Numbered from the stretch's first letter, positions 17,840 through 26,894 are shown. The stretch is DNA of 64,000 bases from an uncultured Bacteroidales bacterium (GCA_958418815.1 CATZGB010000013.1:1-64000), one strand, 5' to 3'. A program made the numbers and translations. Notes: generated from the letters alone by a model not told the origin.

Positions 17840-18616
17840 TCATTCAGGAACGGCTCCCACATACCGGCAAATAAGATGACCTATCTTCAGGCTGCCGTCT
17901 ATGAACAACGGCACACGGCTATCATCGGCCGAAATCGACACCCTCATACGGTCGACATTGGCCTCACCTCCGTTTACAGCAGTGAATGTCAGCGATATGT
18001 CATAAACCGGACGCGACGCTCCATCAAAATCCATGTCATTTTTCCCTATATAAGTGACGGTCAAGGTCTCAGGATTCTTTCCGGAAAATATATTAACAGT
18101 CACATGCTCCCCTGCGGCCATGTCATCATACTCTATCTGGCGTATGTAATAGAACACCGCAAGCAAATCAAGCGTTAGCCCTCCCCCGTAATGGCTGACA
18201 CGCGAACGCACCACTTTTCCGTCGGGCAATTCCTTCACCACATTCCCGAGCGCGGTGTCTCCCGACGTGTCATAGGTCACAGTCTCTATCGAGAACTCCC
18301 CTGACTCGTGAGACAGATGTTGGGTGTAAACCGGCTGCATGGTGTCAGACATCATCGTCCCTACCATCGTGTCCCCCACCGCGTAATAATGCCCCAGCAA
18401 GTCCACAGACTTCCCTGTGAGCGTGGCCTTGAACTGGTCTGAACCCGGGAGGTTCTCTGTCGTCAGCGTGGCAATCCCGGCATTGGCGTCGATAAGTCCC
18501 CATTTGAAATTGACACTGTAACGGAGGGTCTCTTCAGGAACCGTCCACGCGTTTGCGGCAACAGCCATAGAGGCAACCGCCGCACCGATAACCATAAAAA
18601 TCTTTTTCATAGTCAA
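17840..18616 (-). CDS. DUF3108 domain protein (copy 2)
   Basis: A 258-residue periplasmic protein with a clean signal peptide (MKKIFMVIGAAVASMAVAANA) and one DUF3108 domain (LRYSVNFKWGLIDANAG...; YIRQIEYDDM...; LICRYVGAVPE). It is the paralogue of the gene just downstream and probably co-transcribed with it. Function unknown. The MTMKK start offers two Met codons; the second is the better signal-peptide start. Confidence 0.82.
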   Translation of the reverse strand: MTMKKIFMVIGAAVASMAVAANAWTVPEETLRYSVNFKWGLIDANAGIATLTTENLPGSDQFKATLTGKSVDLLGHYYAVGDTMVGTMMSDTMQPVYTQHLSHESGEFSIETVTYDTSGDTALGNVVKELPDGKVVRSRVSHYGGGLTLDLLAVFYYIRQIEYDDMAAGEHVTVNIFSGKNPETLTVTYIGKNDMDFDGASRPVYDISLTFTAVNGGEANVDRMRVSISADDSRVPLFIDGSLKIGHLICRYVGAVPE

Positions 18617-18634
18617 AACGTATTAATTAACTGT

Positions 18635-19132
18635 TCAGACACAAATCTGTGTATCTACCGGAATCACTCGTTCCGGCGGCCTGTCTCCATAAATCAGCCG
18701 GCTCACCAGTTGGGAAACATTCACAAGCGGCAACGGACGGTCTTCGATAGGCGTGCCCGCTGTCTTCTGCGCTATCATTCCCCTCAAAGCCCCGATGGCC
18801 ACATTAAGCATCATGGCCATCAGCGAGGGCGGAATACCGATACGGTCGCGAGACCGCGAAAAGTCAACATGGCTGGCGAGAGACGGTATCTCAAACACCA
18901 CCTCCACGGCATAATCAAGCAATGGGCGCCTGACCATCGAACGCATATATGTGTAAAGGGCCTCAAGCCTCAACACAAGGCATTCAGAGGCGACATCATC
19001 CTCAACACACGCTTTCAAGTCAACCGAAATCTCTTCCGGACTGTTGCCGTAACGCAACATTTCCCAGCGGTGGATATGGTGCTTACCCTCCACCTCCGAT
19101 ATGCGGGCAATCCTTATGTCGAGTTCTGACAT
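18635..19132 (-). CDS. SecB-like small protein (tentative)
   Basis: A 165-residue protein with the ATG at 19132 (MSELDIR). The longer open frame upstream is only an overlap with rho in another frame. The C-terminal half has the pattern LMAMMLNVAIGALRGMIAQK followed by TAGTP...LPLVNVSQL, which resembles the end of the SecB export-chaperone fold (small residue-rich helix, G-RG, T-GT, then a Pro-hydrophobic strand). No signal peptide. It follows rho after a terminator and precedes the DUF3108 pair. I am not certain of the family; 'conserved hypothetical' is the safe name. Confidence 0.5.
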   Translation of the reverse strand: MSELDIRIARISEVEGKHHIHRWEMLRYGNSPEEISVDLKACVEDDVASECLVLRLEALYTYMRSMVRRPLLDYAVEVVFEIPSLASHVDFSRSRDRIGIPPSLMAMMLNVAIGALRGMIAQKTAGTPIEDRPLPLVNVSQLVSRLIYGDRPPERVIPVDTQICV

Positions 19133-19154
19133 TCTCACGACTTCTAATGTTTGT

Positions 19155-19194
19155 AAAAATAAAACACCCCGAACCCGCCTGGGGTTCAGGGTGT
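19155..19194 (-). terminator. Intrinsic terminator after rho
   Basis: Leftward, ACACCCTGAACCCC and GGGTTCGGGGTGT pair over about 13 bases, followed by TTTTATTTTT. It lies between the rho stop and the next gene, so rho ends at an intrinsic, Rho-independent site. Confidence 0.8.
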
Positions 19195-19220
19195 GATAAG
19201 TCAGAAATTCAGACCGGCAA

Positions 19221-21383
19221 TCAATCGCCCATGGTGCGGAGCAGCTCGTCATTGTCAGAAGAGCGCTCCATACGGTCCTTGATGAACTCCATAGCCTCGA
19301 TGGAATTGCGGTCGGAAAGGAACCTGCGCAGAATCCACATCCGGTTGAGAGTCTCCTGGCGCAGCAACAGGTCGTCGCGGCGGGTCGAGGAAGCCATAAT
19401 GTCGACAGCCGGGAATATGCGTTTGTTGGAAAGCTTGCGGTCAAGCTGCAGCTCCATGTTGCCCGTGCCCTTGAACTCCTCGAAAATCACTTCGTCCATC
19501 TTCGATGAGGTCTCGGTCAGAGCGGTCGCGATGATGGTCAGCGAGCCGCCTCCCTCTATGTTTCGGGCAGCCCCGAAAAAGCGTTTCGGCTTCTGCAGCG
19601 CGTTGGCGTCCACACCTCCCGAAAGAATCTTGCCCGAGGCGGGCTGGGCGGTGTTGTAAGCCCTGGCCAGACGGGTGATGGAGTCGAGAAGAATCACCAC
19701 ATCGTGGCCACATTCCACCATCCTCTTTGCCTTCTCAAGCACAATGCCGGCGATTTTGACATGACGGTCGGCAGGCTCGTCAAAGGTAGACGCGATCACC
19801 TCGGCGTTAACCGAGCGGCTCATGTCGGTCACCTCCTCCGGACGCTCGTCGATGAGAAGAATCATAATATACACCTCCGGATGGTTCTCGGCGATGGCGT
19901 TGGCGATATCCTTGAGCAGAATGGTCTTACCGGTCTTTGGGGGAGCCACGATAAGAGCGCGCTGCCCCTTTCCTATGGGGGAGAACATGTCCACAACGCG
20001 GGTCGATATGTTGTTGGTCCTCACTCCGCCGGTGAGATTGAATTTCTCATTCGGGAAAAGCGGTGTGAGATGCTCAAACGGCACACGGTCGCGGATGAAC
20101 TCCGGTGAGCGGCCATTGATGCGCAGCGCCCTGGTCATAGGGAAATACTTGTCTCCCTCCTTGGGCGGGGCAATCTCACACTCCACCACATCGCCGTTCT
20201 TGAGGCCATACTGCTTTATCTGCTGATGCGACACCAGCACGTCATCTGGTGAAGGGAGATAATTGAAATCGCTTGAGCGAAGGAACCCGAACCCTTCGGG
20301 AGCCACCTCAAGCACACCTGAGGTCTCAAGGAAACCGCCGAAATCATATGCTGGCACTGGCTGGGGAGCCTGCTTGGCCGGCATCTTACCTTTCTTCCCC
20401 TTCTTCCCCTTGAAGTCGGGCTGCTGGGCCATCATCTGAGGCTCACGGATGATAATCGGAGCTGAGGCGGCCGCCGCCGCAGCTTCCTCACGCTCACGCT
20501 GCGAACGAGGAGTGAAGCTCTTGCCGCCCATACGCGGGAAGAATGACCCGAATGACTCATCTACATTGCGCCCGAACACTCCCGGAGGATTCTTGCGGGG
20601 CTGCTGGCCTTGCGCGCCATTGTTTCTGTTGTCCGTCGCAGCTTGTTGCTCTCCAGGCGCGATTGCCTGCTCTTGCGCCTCCGGAGCCTGCTGAGGCTGG
20701 CCTTTCTGACGAGGAGCGAACTGTTTGCCCCCGCGCTGCTGCATAGGCTGGCGCGGATTCAGCATCCTCGGGGCCTGACGCTGCTCTTCGGCAGGCTGCG
20801 CGTCAGACTTGTCAGCTGCGGTCTCAGGCTGCGCCTTGCCGTCAGCGTCGGGATTGACTGATTCAGGTTTCTCCTCGGCCTCCGCGCTACCGGTGGCCTT
20901 CCCTCCTTCGGTGTCATCCACCGAGGGAGCGGGCAATTCCCGAGACGGGTCAAGCTGCGGGGTCGCCACCTCCTGGTTCTTCGGCTTGCGGCCTCGCTTG
21001 CGCGGAGCGGAAGCATCCGCCCCCTGCGCCCCGTCTTCAGGAGTCATCTCCTGCGGCTCCTGGGCTGCTGGAGTTTCTTCAGTGTTCTTAGGCTTGCGGC
21101 CACGTTTCTTTGGCGCGGCATCTTGTTCACTACCGGCAGCGGTATTCGACTCGCCGCCATTCTCTTCTTGTTTCTGATCTGCCTGCTGGGCCTTTGGTTT
21201 ACGGCCACGCTTCTTCTCGGCTGGCGCAGGTGCGTTAGCCGACAAGTCTATCGCTTGCTGGTCAAGTATCTTGTAAATCAGTGATTCTTTGTCGGAGCCA
21301 TTGGTCTTCTTCAGACCCATATTCTCCGCGATGGCCTGCAACTGATCGTCGGCCATCTCTTCAAGATCGGAGATATTATACAT
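19221..21383 (-). CDS. rho: Transcription termination factor Rho with a large disordered insert
   Basis: The hexameric RNA helicase that ends transcription at Rho-dependent sites. At 720 residues it is about 300 longer than E. coli Rho (419). Order: N-terminal SAP-like helical bundle (1-45); a low-complexity region (about 50-345) rich in Ala, Gln, Pro, Glu and Lys/Arg; cold-shock RNA-binding domain (about 350-425, GVLEVAPEGFGFLRS); and RecA ATPase (about 440-720) with P-loop APPKTGKT (480-487) and ILLDSITRLARAYN. The insert contains three near-identical basic motifs, KKRGRKPK at 57-64 and 92-99 and RKRGRKPK at 128-135, which look like AT-hooks. Bacteroides Rho is known to carry a disordered region that drives phase separation and gut fitness; this is the corresponding part. 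Confidence 0.96.
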   Translation of the reverse strand: MYNISDLEEMADDQLQAIAENMGLKKTNGSDKESLIYKILDQQAIDLSANAPAPAEKKRGRKPKAQQADQKQEENGGESNTAAGSEQDAAPKKRGRKPKNTEETPAAQEPQEMTPEDGAQGADASAPRKRGRKPKNQEVATPQLDPSRELPAPSVDDTEGGKATGSAEAEEKPESVNPDADGKAQPETAADKSDAQPAEEQRQAPRMLNPRQPMQQRGGKQFAPRQKGQPQQAPEAQEQAIAPGEQQAATDNRNNGAQGQQPRKNPPGVFGRNVDESFGSFFPRMGGKSFTPRSQREREEAAAAAASAPIIIREPQMMAQQPDFKGKKGKKGKMPAKQAPQPVPAYDFGGFLETSGVLEVAPEGFGFLRSSDFNYLPSPDDVLVSHQQIKQYGLKNGDVVECEIAPPKEGDKYFPMTRALRINGRSPEFIRDRVPFEHLTPLFPNEKFNLTGGVRTNNISTRVVDMFSPIGKGQRALIVAPPKTGKTILLKDIANAIAENHPEVYIMILLIDERPEEVTDMSRSVNAEVIASTFDEPADRHVKIAGIVLEKAKRMVECGHDVVILLDSITRLARAYNTAQPASGKILSGGVDANALQKPKRFFGAARNIEGGGSLTIIATALTETSSKMDEVIFEEFKGTGNMELQLDRKLSNKRIFPAVDIMASSTRRDDLLLRQETLNRMWILRRFLSDRNSIEAMEFIKDRMERSSDNDELLRTMGD

Positions 21384-21640
21384 ATATCTTCAATGAAATC
21401 TTCTATCTGTTTATCTTGGGAGGAAGCACCCGCGGAAAGGAGAAGCCATACTTCACCTTGTTATTCCATTCCGGGCGCATCCGGCGTTTACGGGAAAACG
21501 AAATTTCTGGGGAACAATATTCGCAGGGGGGAGAGGAGGAACGGGAAAGCAAAATTACCTTTAATTGGTAAATAGACTTTTAGTCTTGATTTGAGTCAAA
21601 GACTCTACATCCCTGAAAAATTCTTGGGAATTTCACACCA

Positions 21641-21671
21641 CAAAGGTAAGCAAAATAATCAGAACAACAAA
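21641..21671 (-). promoter_or_regulatory. rho promoter
   Basis: TTTG (21671-21668), a 19-base spacer and TACCTTTG (21648-21641) on the minus strand fit the Bacteroidota consensus. The leader to the rho ATG would be about 250 nt, long enough for autoregulation, as known for rho in other bacteria. A second -7-like TAATTTTG lies nearer the gene (around 21552-21559). Nothing else is recognised in this stretch. Confidence 0.55.
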
Positions 21672-21680
21672 TTTTTTCCG

Positions 21681-22289
21681 TCAAAACTCTTCACCCTGGC
21701 GCCGAGGCGACTCATCAACAACCTCCAGCCGCCTTTGGAACGCCAGAGCCGCCTGCGGCTCTGCAAACGCAGTCACTGGTATTATCAACTCACGGCCACC
21801 TCCATAAGACACAATCACGTTGCGACCGATGAAATGGCATCCGGAAACTTCTCCCGACTGAATCACAAGCTCCCCAGGAGGAGCAGAGTCTCGGCCAGGC
21901 ATCGGATAATACTCCACCGTCAGTTCATTGTCGACATCAAGCACCACCCGGTGGGGGAAGAGCGAGGCTACCGCCCATGGACGGGTCAGGGTGCCATACC
22001 AGCCGAAGAAGAGCAATGCCGGAAACAGGATGAACATCATCACCGCCCCCACAAAAAGCAACCGGCTGTCATACACCAGCCCTCCGATGACCAGGGCGGC
22101 AAGCGGCAACGCCGCAGCCATCCAGAAGCGTGCGGCTTTGCGCATGATCGACTGGCGCGCATGGACGCTCGGCCCGAGGCTGAAACGCGACGTGACTATT
22201 GTCCCCGTCTGATAGTGTTCACCGCCACCGGCAGGCATTTCATCGCCTGCCGGCACCGGTGATTCGGTTGCATTCAATATCTCTGTCAA
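21681..22289 (-). CDS. Membrane protein of unknown function with two transmembrane helices
   Basis: A 202-residue protein. It has a polar N-terminus, two adjacent membrane helices (about residues 57-74 and 78-96, WMAAALPLAALVIGGLV and LFVGAVMMFILFPALLFF) and a C-terminal soluble domain of about 100 residues with beta strands (VVLDVDNELTVEYYP, NVIVSYGGGRELIIPV). This layout resembles YcxB/PH-like membrane proteins, but I do not recognise a family. It follows the choloylglycine-hydrolase gene by 34 bases and may be co-transcribed. Confidence 0.65.
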   Translation of the reverse strand: MTEILNATESPVPAGDEMPAGGGEHYQTGTIVTSRFSLGPSVHARQSIMRKAARFWMAAALPLAALVIGGLVYDSRLLFVGAVMMFILFPALLFFGWYGTLTRPWAVASLFPHRVVLDVDNELTVEYYPMPGRDSAPPGELVIQSGEVSGCHFIGRNVIVSYGGGRELIIPVTAFAEPQAALAFQRRLEVVDESPRRQGEEF

Positions 22290-22323
22290 AGCAATCAGGG
22301 TGATTGGTTCAGAATTATTCGGT

Positions 22324-23403
22324 TCAGGTGAACGCTTTGATTATGTCATCCGTGAGCTGGTACATCGGAGTGAACCCCTTTGACTGTTTCATGTCTTTTA
22401 TGACATTGCCCACAAGTACCTTTTTGGAGTTAGCGATGTCGAGTTTCATGATCGGCGCTCCCGGATAAAGGTCAAACTCCTTCAAGTCCACCCAGAGAAT
22501 CGCAGGTTTCTCTGTCATCTTGAAATAATAGACCCGTTCGCGTTGGTCACTCACCGACTTCCACTGCGTGGTGGAGATCTCAGGCTGATCCGGGAGCGAT
22601 ATTCCGGTCGGCACCGCGCAGTTTGCGATGATTCCGAAAACTCCCGCCAACGCAGTCTCGTGGCTCGCGTCCTTCGGCAACACGCCGACATAAAACGACG
22701 CCCTGGTGAAACGGTCCTGGCTGCGGTTTGTGCCGGGGAGCATGTTCATGCCGCCAACCGACTTCCAGTATTCATAGATGTCGAGCTGCGTCTGGTATGG
22801 GGGCGCGTTTGTAAGCACCTGGTATTCCACACCCTCGTGGATTTCAATTTTACCATCGACATACTCTACAATCGCGCTGTTGCCGTCAGCATCTGAAATC
22901 GCCATATGAAGCGTCGCCGGAGCGCCGCCCGGCATCGAAGGGGCATCAATCTGAAACTCGTCGAGTTTCAATTGCGCGACCGCCTCCGATGTGGTGGCGA
23001 AATTGTCAAGGACATAGGCCGCCCACAAAGAGGTCGACATATACGGGCGGGGATCACCCTCCTTGGCGTAGACCGTGCCTGGAAGATAAAGCAGGTTGCA
23101 GACCAGCCCCATCTCGTTCATGCCCTCGTTGACCCCGAGGTCAAAACCCACCGACACTACGCTGCCATATTTGGAAGTCCAGGATATCGAGCGGTCGGTG
23201 TTGAATGATTTCTTCTCCACACCGCGCGGATAAACATAGAGATTAGTGGGAATCGGCGTGCGCCAGTCAAGGGTGCGTCCTGTTACCACCGCGCTGTCGC
23301 CCACATAGGTGACTCGCGTGCATGCTTCGGCTCTCACACCTGCGGCCAGCATCAGGATTCCGAATCCCGCCGCGGCCGTCTTGGATAATTTCTTAAGTTC
23401 CAT
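22324..23403 (-). CDS. Choloylglycine hydrolase / penicillin V acylase family enzyme, exported
   Basis: An N-terminal-nucleophile amidase of the linear-amide C-N hydrolase family, which includes bile salt hydrolases and penicillin V acylases. The 359-residue precursor has a signal peptide ending in VRAEA. Cleavage before Cys28 would expose the catalytic Cys directly. Predicted active-site partners are Arg43 and Asp46 (GRTLDW), Asn96 (EGMNEMG), Asn199 (LTNAP) and Arg231 (NRSQDRF), so the catalytic set looks complete. Export to the periplasm is typical of Bacteroidales members. Whether it deconjugates bile salts, penicillin V or N-acyl lipids/lactones cannot be decided from sequence. Confidence 0.88.
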   Translation of the reverse strand: MELKKLSKTAAAGFGILMLAAGVRAEACTRVTYVGDSAVVTGRTLDWRTPIPTNLYVYPRGVEKKSFNTDRSISWTSKYGSVVSVGFDLGVNEGMNEMGLVCNLLYLPGTVYAKEGDPRPYMSTSLWAAYVLDNFATTSEAVAQLKLDEFQIDAPSMPGGAPATLHMAISDADGNSAIVEYVDGKIEIHEGVEYQVLTNAPPYQTQLDIYEYWKSVGGMNMLPGTNRSQDRFTRASFYVGVLPKDASHETALAGVFGIIANCAVPTGISLPDQPEISTTQWKSVSDQRERVYYFKMTEKPAILWVDLKEFDLYPGAPIMKLDIANSKKVLVGNVIKDMKQSKGFTPMYQLTDDIIKAFT

Positions 23404-23537
23404 AGTTGAAAAGACAGGTTATGCAAAATGTGTGAAATCACATCTTTATCTGACCTTATTAACAACCGTGGCCGCGGCGGGGTTCAATATCGTCGGTATA
23501 TCAAGGCTTTCAGAGACGGGCCTTGAAAAGCTCAGAG

Positions 23538-24782
23538 TCAGTCAAGCGAGTGGATGACCAGGCCGGAACGCAGCTTGGGCTCAAACCAGGTGGTCTTCGG
23601 GGGCATGATGTTGCCGCTGTCGGCTATATCCATGAGCTGCTTCATCGACACGGGGTAAAGCGCAAGGGCCACAGCCATCTCGCCAGAGTCGACCCGCTGC
23701 TTAAGCTCGCCCAGCCCTCTGATGCCGCCGACGAAGTCGATACGCTTGTCGCTGCGCAGGTCGGTGATGCTGAGTATGTCGCGGAGGATGAGGTCTGACG
23801 ATATCGTCACGTCAAGCACACCGATGGGGTCAGAGTCGTCATAGCGTCCCTCGCGGGCGGTCAACGAATACCATTTTCCATCCAGGTAAAGCGAGAAATT
23901 GTGGAGAGCGGCGGGAGTGTAGATTTCAGCCCCCTTCTCCTCGACAATGAAGTCTTTGTCAAGACGGGCAAGGAACTCTGCGGCGGTAAGCCCGTTGAGG
24001 TCCCTGACGACACGGTTGTAGTCGATGATACGCAGATGCGACGCGGGGAAAGCCACGGCCATGAAGTAATTGTATTCCTCATCGCCGGTATGGGCGGCAT
24101 CGGCGGCGGCCTTCTCCAGCCCCACACGGGCGGCGGCGGCCGAACGATGATGTCCGTCAGCGATATAGAGATGCGGCATGCGGTCAAACTCACCGGTGAT
24201 GACACGGGCCATGTCCTCATCCTCGACCACCCAGAAATGATGTCCGAATCCGTCGGGGGCGACGAAGTCATATTCGGCGGGAGAGGCGGTCACTTTGTCT
24301 ATCACCTCCTGCAAGGCGGCATTGTCGGGGAAAGCGAGGAAAACCGGCTCGATGTTGGCGTTGTTGACCTTGACATGGCGCATACGGTCATCCTCCTTGT
24401 CGCGGCGGGTAAGCTCATGTTTCTTGATGACCCCGTTGACATAGTCATGGACATTGGCAGCCACCACGATGCCATATTGGGTGCGTCCCTCCATCGTCTG
24501 GGCATAAATATAGTAATGCTCACGTTCGTCGGCCTTGAGCCATCCGTTTTGCTTGAATGCCGCGAAGTTCTCAACAGCCTTGGCGTAGACCTCCTCGGAA
24601 TGCTCGTCGGTGCCGACGGGGAAATCTATCTCCGGCTTGATGATATGGTATAACGACATCTCGTTACCCTCGGCTTCCTTGCGGGCCTCTTCGGAATTCA
24701 GCACGTCATACGGGCGTGATGCTACCTTCTCAATCAATTCTTTCGGAGGGCGGATGCCCTTGAACGGTTTTACTTTAGCCAT
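23538..24782 (-). CDS. DUF1015 family protein
   Basis: A 414-residue cytoplasmic protein of the DUF1015 family. It opens with the family's KPFKGIRPP and RPYDVLNSEEA and contains the conserved LYIADGHHRSAAA, a ParB/Srx-like motif suggesting nucleotide or phosphate binding. Its biochemical role is not known; in many Bacteroidales it sits near serine-biosynthesis genes, which are not present here. A good promoter lies upstream (24871-24901). Confidence 0.88.
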   Translation of the reverse strand: MAKVKPFKGIRPPKELIEKVASRPYDVLNSEEARKEAEGNEMSLYHIIKPEIDFPVGTDEHSEEVYAKAVENFAAFKQNGWLKADEREHYYIYAQTMEGRTQYGIVVAANVHDYVNGVIKKHELTRRDKEDDRMRHVKVNNANIEPVFLAFPDNAALQEVIDKVTASPAEYDFVAPDGFGHHFWVVEDEDMARVITGEFDRMPHLYIADGHHRSAAAARVGLEKAAADAAHTGDEEYNYFMAVAFPASHLRIIDYNRVVRDLNGLTAAEFLARLDKDFIVEEKGAEIYTPAALHNFSLYLDGKWYSLTAREGRYDDSDPIGVLDVTISSDLILRDILSITDLRSDKRIDFVGGIRGLGELKQRVDSGEMAVALALYPVSMKQLMDIADSGNIMPPKTTWFEPKLRSGLVIHSLD

Positions 24783-24870
24783 AGTGATTCAGGTTATGGT
24801 TTTTCGTGGTAAGTTTGGCTGCGCGGCCCAACCGGAAGCGTTTTCGCTCGAATCCGTTTGAGAGCGTTCA

Positions 24871-24901
24871 CAAAGTTATGCCAAAAACTTCAAATTTCAA
24901 A
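24871..24901 (-). promoter_or_regulatory. Promoter of the DUF1015 gene
   Basis: TTTG (24901-24898), a 19-base spacer and TAACTTTG (24878-24871) on the minus strand. The leader would be about 80 nt. Confidence 0.6.
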
Positions 24902-24947
24902 CACCCCTGCCCTATTTTTTTCGCAAAAAGCATCTGCCTGTCAACAC

Positions 24948-24988
24948 CAGAGGGTGTCGCGTTGCCGGCTGGCAGCGGACACCCTCTG
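24948..24988 (-). terminator. Terminator-like stem-loop after the CotH gene
   Basis: CAGAGGGTGTC (24948-24958) pairs exactly with GACACCCTCTG (24978-24988); the loop can fold further (TTGCC/GGCAG). The T-rich tract in the leftward direction is weak and displaced, so termination may be only partial. Confidence 0.55.
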
Positions 24989-25010
24989 TGAGTCAGATAT
25001 TAAAACTGTT

Positions 25011-26894
25011 TCAGAAACGGACTGTGCGGGCCGTGTCTCCCCGGCGCTCGATAACCACCGAACCGGCCTCGGGATTGGCCACGCGCCGCCCGGTGAGGTC
25101 GAAATACTCCGCAGGCGACAAATTCACCGGCGAATCCACTCCGACATTCTCGACACCGCTCATAAGATAGTCTGGGAGCGGCGCGGCGGGGGTGGTGTCA
25201 CGCGCAGGTTCCTCCGCGGATGGATTTGCCGTGTAATCGCCGAAATACCGCTTCAGCCATTCGGTCTTGGCCCTCAACTTCGCCGTCACTTCGTTCTTGC
25301 GCCCCTGCATGTCGCGGTTGTCTGCCACTCCCTGGCCACCGTCAGGAGCTGGCTGACCGTCCCAACGGCGGAAATCTGCCTGGGCAGCCTCCGCGAGGTG
25401 GCCGGCATATGCGTCGATGTCATCATATATGCCCTCAAAACCGTTGTTCATGAACCACATCCAGGTCTCGCTGACTTTGTCGTTGAACTTCTGGTTGGTA
25501 CGGATTGAGGGAATCCAAGTGTTGCCAAACAGGTCATGGTCATAGAAGAATCCATCGTCAGGGCCGCTGAACGCGTTGCCGCAGTCCCACAACGGGGAGA
25601 AATGCCACTTCTGTCCTTCTCCCCTGTCACGGAAAAGATAGGTGGAGCCGTGGTATGACTCGGTATGCGATATGATTTCCTCCACGATGTAATACCTGGC
25701 CGCGTCATCAAGGTCGAGATAACTCCAGAGATTGTCTGAATTGGCTCCCACGGCATCGTTCATGGCCGTGAACTGGTCGGTTACGAAGCGTTTCTGAAGG
25801 TCGGAATACTCCTCTGGAGTGTCCCATGTGACACGCAGCATGTCGAGAAACTGGTTGTCGACACATGATTTCTCCTCCATCTGAATCTGGTTTTCCTCAT
25901 CATAATTGTCAAGCTCTACCAGATAGCCGCCCGAGGCCAAGGCCGGGTCTGAGACATTGTCGTCAAGCTCGGTGATGTTCACACGATTCTCATCAATCCT
26001 GATGGACTCCGTGAGGAAATAAAGTCCACGGTAGTCACCATTGATTATCACCTCCACCGGTTGCTGGGCCGGGGTCCACGGCAGGCCAATGCGCTTGCCG
26101 AGATTGAACCCCACGAAATTCTTGAGGTAGCCGCGCTGGTCATCGGCGTGGGCGAGAATCGCGAAATGCTTGCTCTTGGTCAAGCCGAGCAGGCCTTGCT
26201 TCTTGCCGAGTTTCAGTTTGAACGGTTTCTTTGAGAATCCTCTGCGGGTCCAGTTTCCTCTGGCCTTGATTTCAAGAGGCAACGGCTCTTCCTTGGAACC
26301 TACAGACGCGGCCCCTTCGGCAGCCATCCACTCACAGCCATTCAGGTCAAGCCAGTACTCTGCGTATGAGAAGTAATTCTTATGGTCGAGATCCTTGCTT
26401 ATTATCTCGTTGTCAAGCGACGAATGGGCCTCATCGGCATACACATTTATATAAAGCACCGGAAGTGTCCCCGAAACACGGCTGTCGCCAGTCTGGCCGC
26501 CTCCGCCTGCCGTCACTTCAAGGGTGATGTCTCCATCTTCGGCATAGACAAACTTGAGAGTGACATCTGTGAGAGTTCCATCACAATTGAAATTTTTACC
26601 GGGGCGTGTCATTGTGTATGTGCCCCCGCCGCGAACCGCGACCTCGCCGTCTCCGACGGAATTGGCGCCAAAGGTCGTGGCAGCGCCCCAGTCCTTGTCA
26701 GCGATTTTGAACTGGTCGCGGAGCTCGTTGACATGCAGCGTGTAAACACCGTTGTCATTGTTGAAACGGAGCGACTCATTCGCCCCCCATCCGTCGTTGG
26801 TCATCTCCCCACGGAGATAGAGAGTCGGATAGTCGGCAACTGCGGTCATGGAAGCCGTGACCGCCACCAATGCCGACAATAACATTTTTCTCAT
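25011..26894 (-). CDS. CotH-kinase family secreted protein with N-terminal glycan-binding-like domain
   Basis: A 627-residue exported protein with a signal peptide (about 1-20). The first domain (about 21-130, YLRGEMTNDGWGANESLRF, QFKIADKDWG) looks like the starch-binding/SusE-F-type beta-sandwich. A CotH kinase-like domain follows (about 150-520) with RGNWTRRGFSKKPFKLKL and LYFLTESIRID. CotH proteins are atypical protein kinases first known from spore coats; Bacteroidales homologues have unknown targets. The C-terminus (EYFDLTGRRVANPEAGSVV...) matches the short module that ends many secreted Bacteroidales proteins. A -7 box (TATATTTG, 26930-26937) lies upstream. It stands next to, but apart from, the sugar-nucleotide genes. 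Confidence 0.85.
   Translation of the reverse strand: MRKMLLSALVAVTASMTAVADYPTLYLRGEMTNDGWGANESLRFNNDNGVYTLHVNELRDQFKIADKDWGAATTFGANSVGDGEVAVRGGGTYTMTRPGKNFNCDGTLTDVTLKFVYAEDGDITLEVTAGGGGQTGDSRVSGTLPVLYINVYADEAHSSLDNEIISKDLDHKNYFSYAEYWLDLNGCEWMAAEGAASVGSKEEPLPLEIKARGNWTRRGFSKKPFKLKLGKKQGLLGLTKSKHFAILAHADDQRGYLKNFVGFNLGKRIGLPWTPAQQPVEVIINGDYRGLYFLTESIRIDENRVNITELDDNVSDPALASGGYLVELDNYDEENQIQMEEKSCVDNQFLDMLRVTWDTPEEYSDLQKRFVTDQFTAMNDAVGANSDNLWSYLDLDDAARYYIVEEIISHTESYHGSTYLFRDRGEGQKWHFSPLWDCGNAFSGPDDGFFYDHDLFGNTWIPSIRTNQKFNDKVSETWMWFMNNGFEGIYDDIDAYAGHLAEAAQADFRRWDGQPAPDGGQGVADNRDMQGRKNEVTAKLRAKTEWLKRYFGDYTANPSAEEPARDTTPAAPLPDYLMSGVENVGVDSPVNLSPAEYFDLTGRRVANPEAGSVVIERRGDTARTVRF

Noticed and set aside
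18635..19444. Full-length 269-codon reading frame beginning inside rho
   Set aside because: The first part is a shadow of rho on the same strand and crosses the rho terminator; the real start is the ATG at 19132.
23901..24653. 250-codon plus-strand frame opposite the DUF1015 gene
   Set aside because: Mirror of codon bias; the minus-strand protein is a clear family member.
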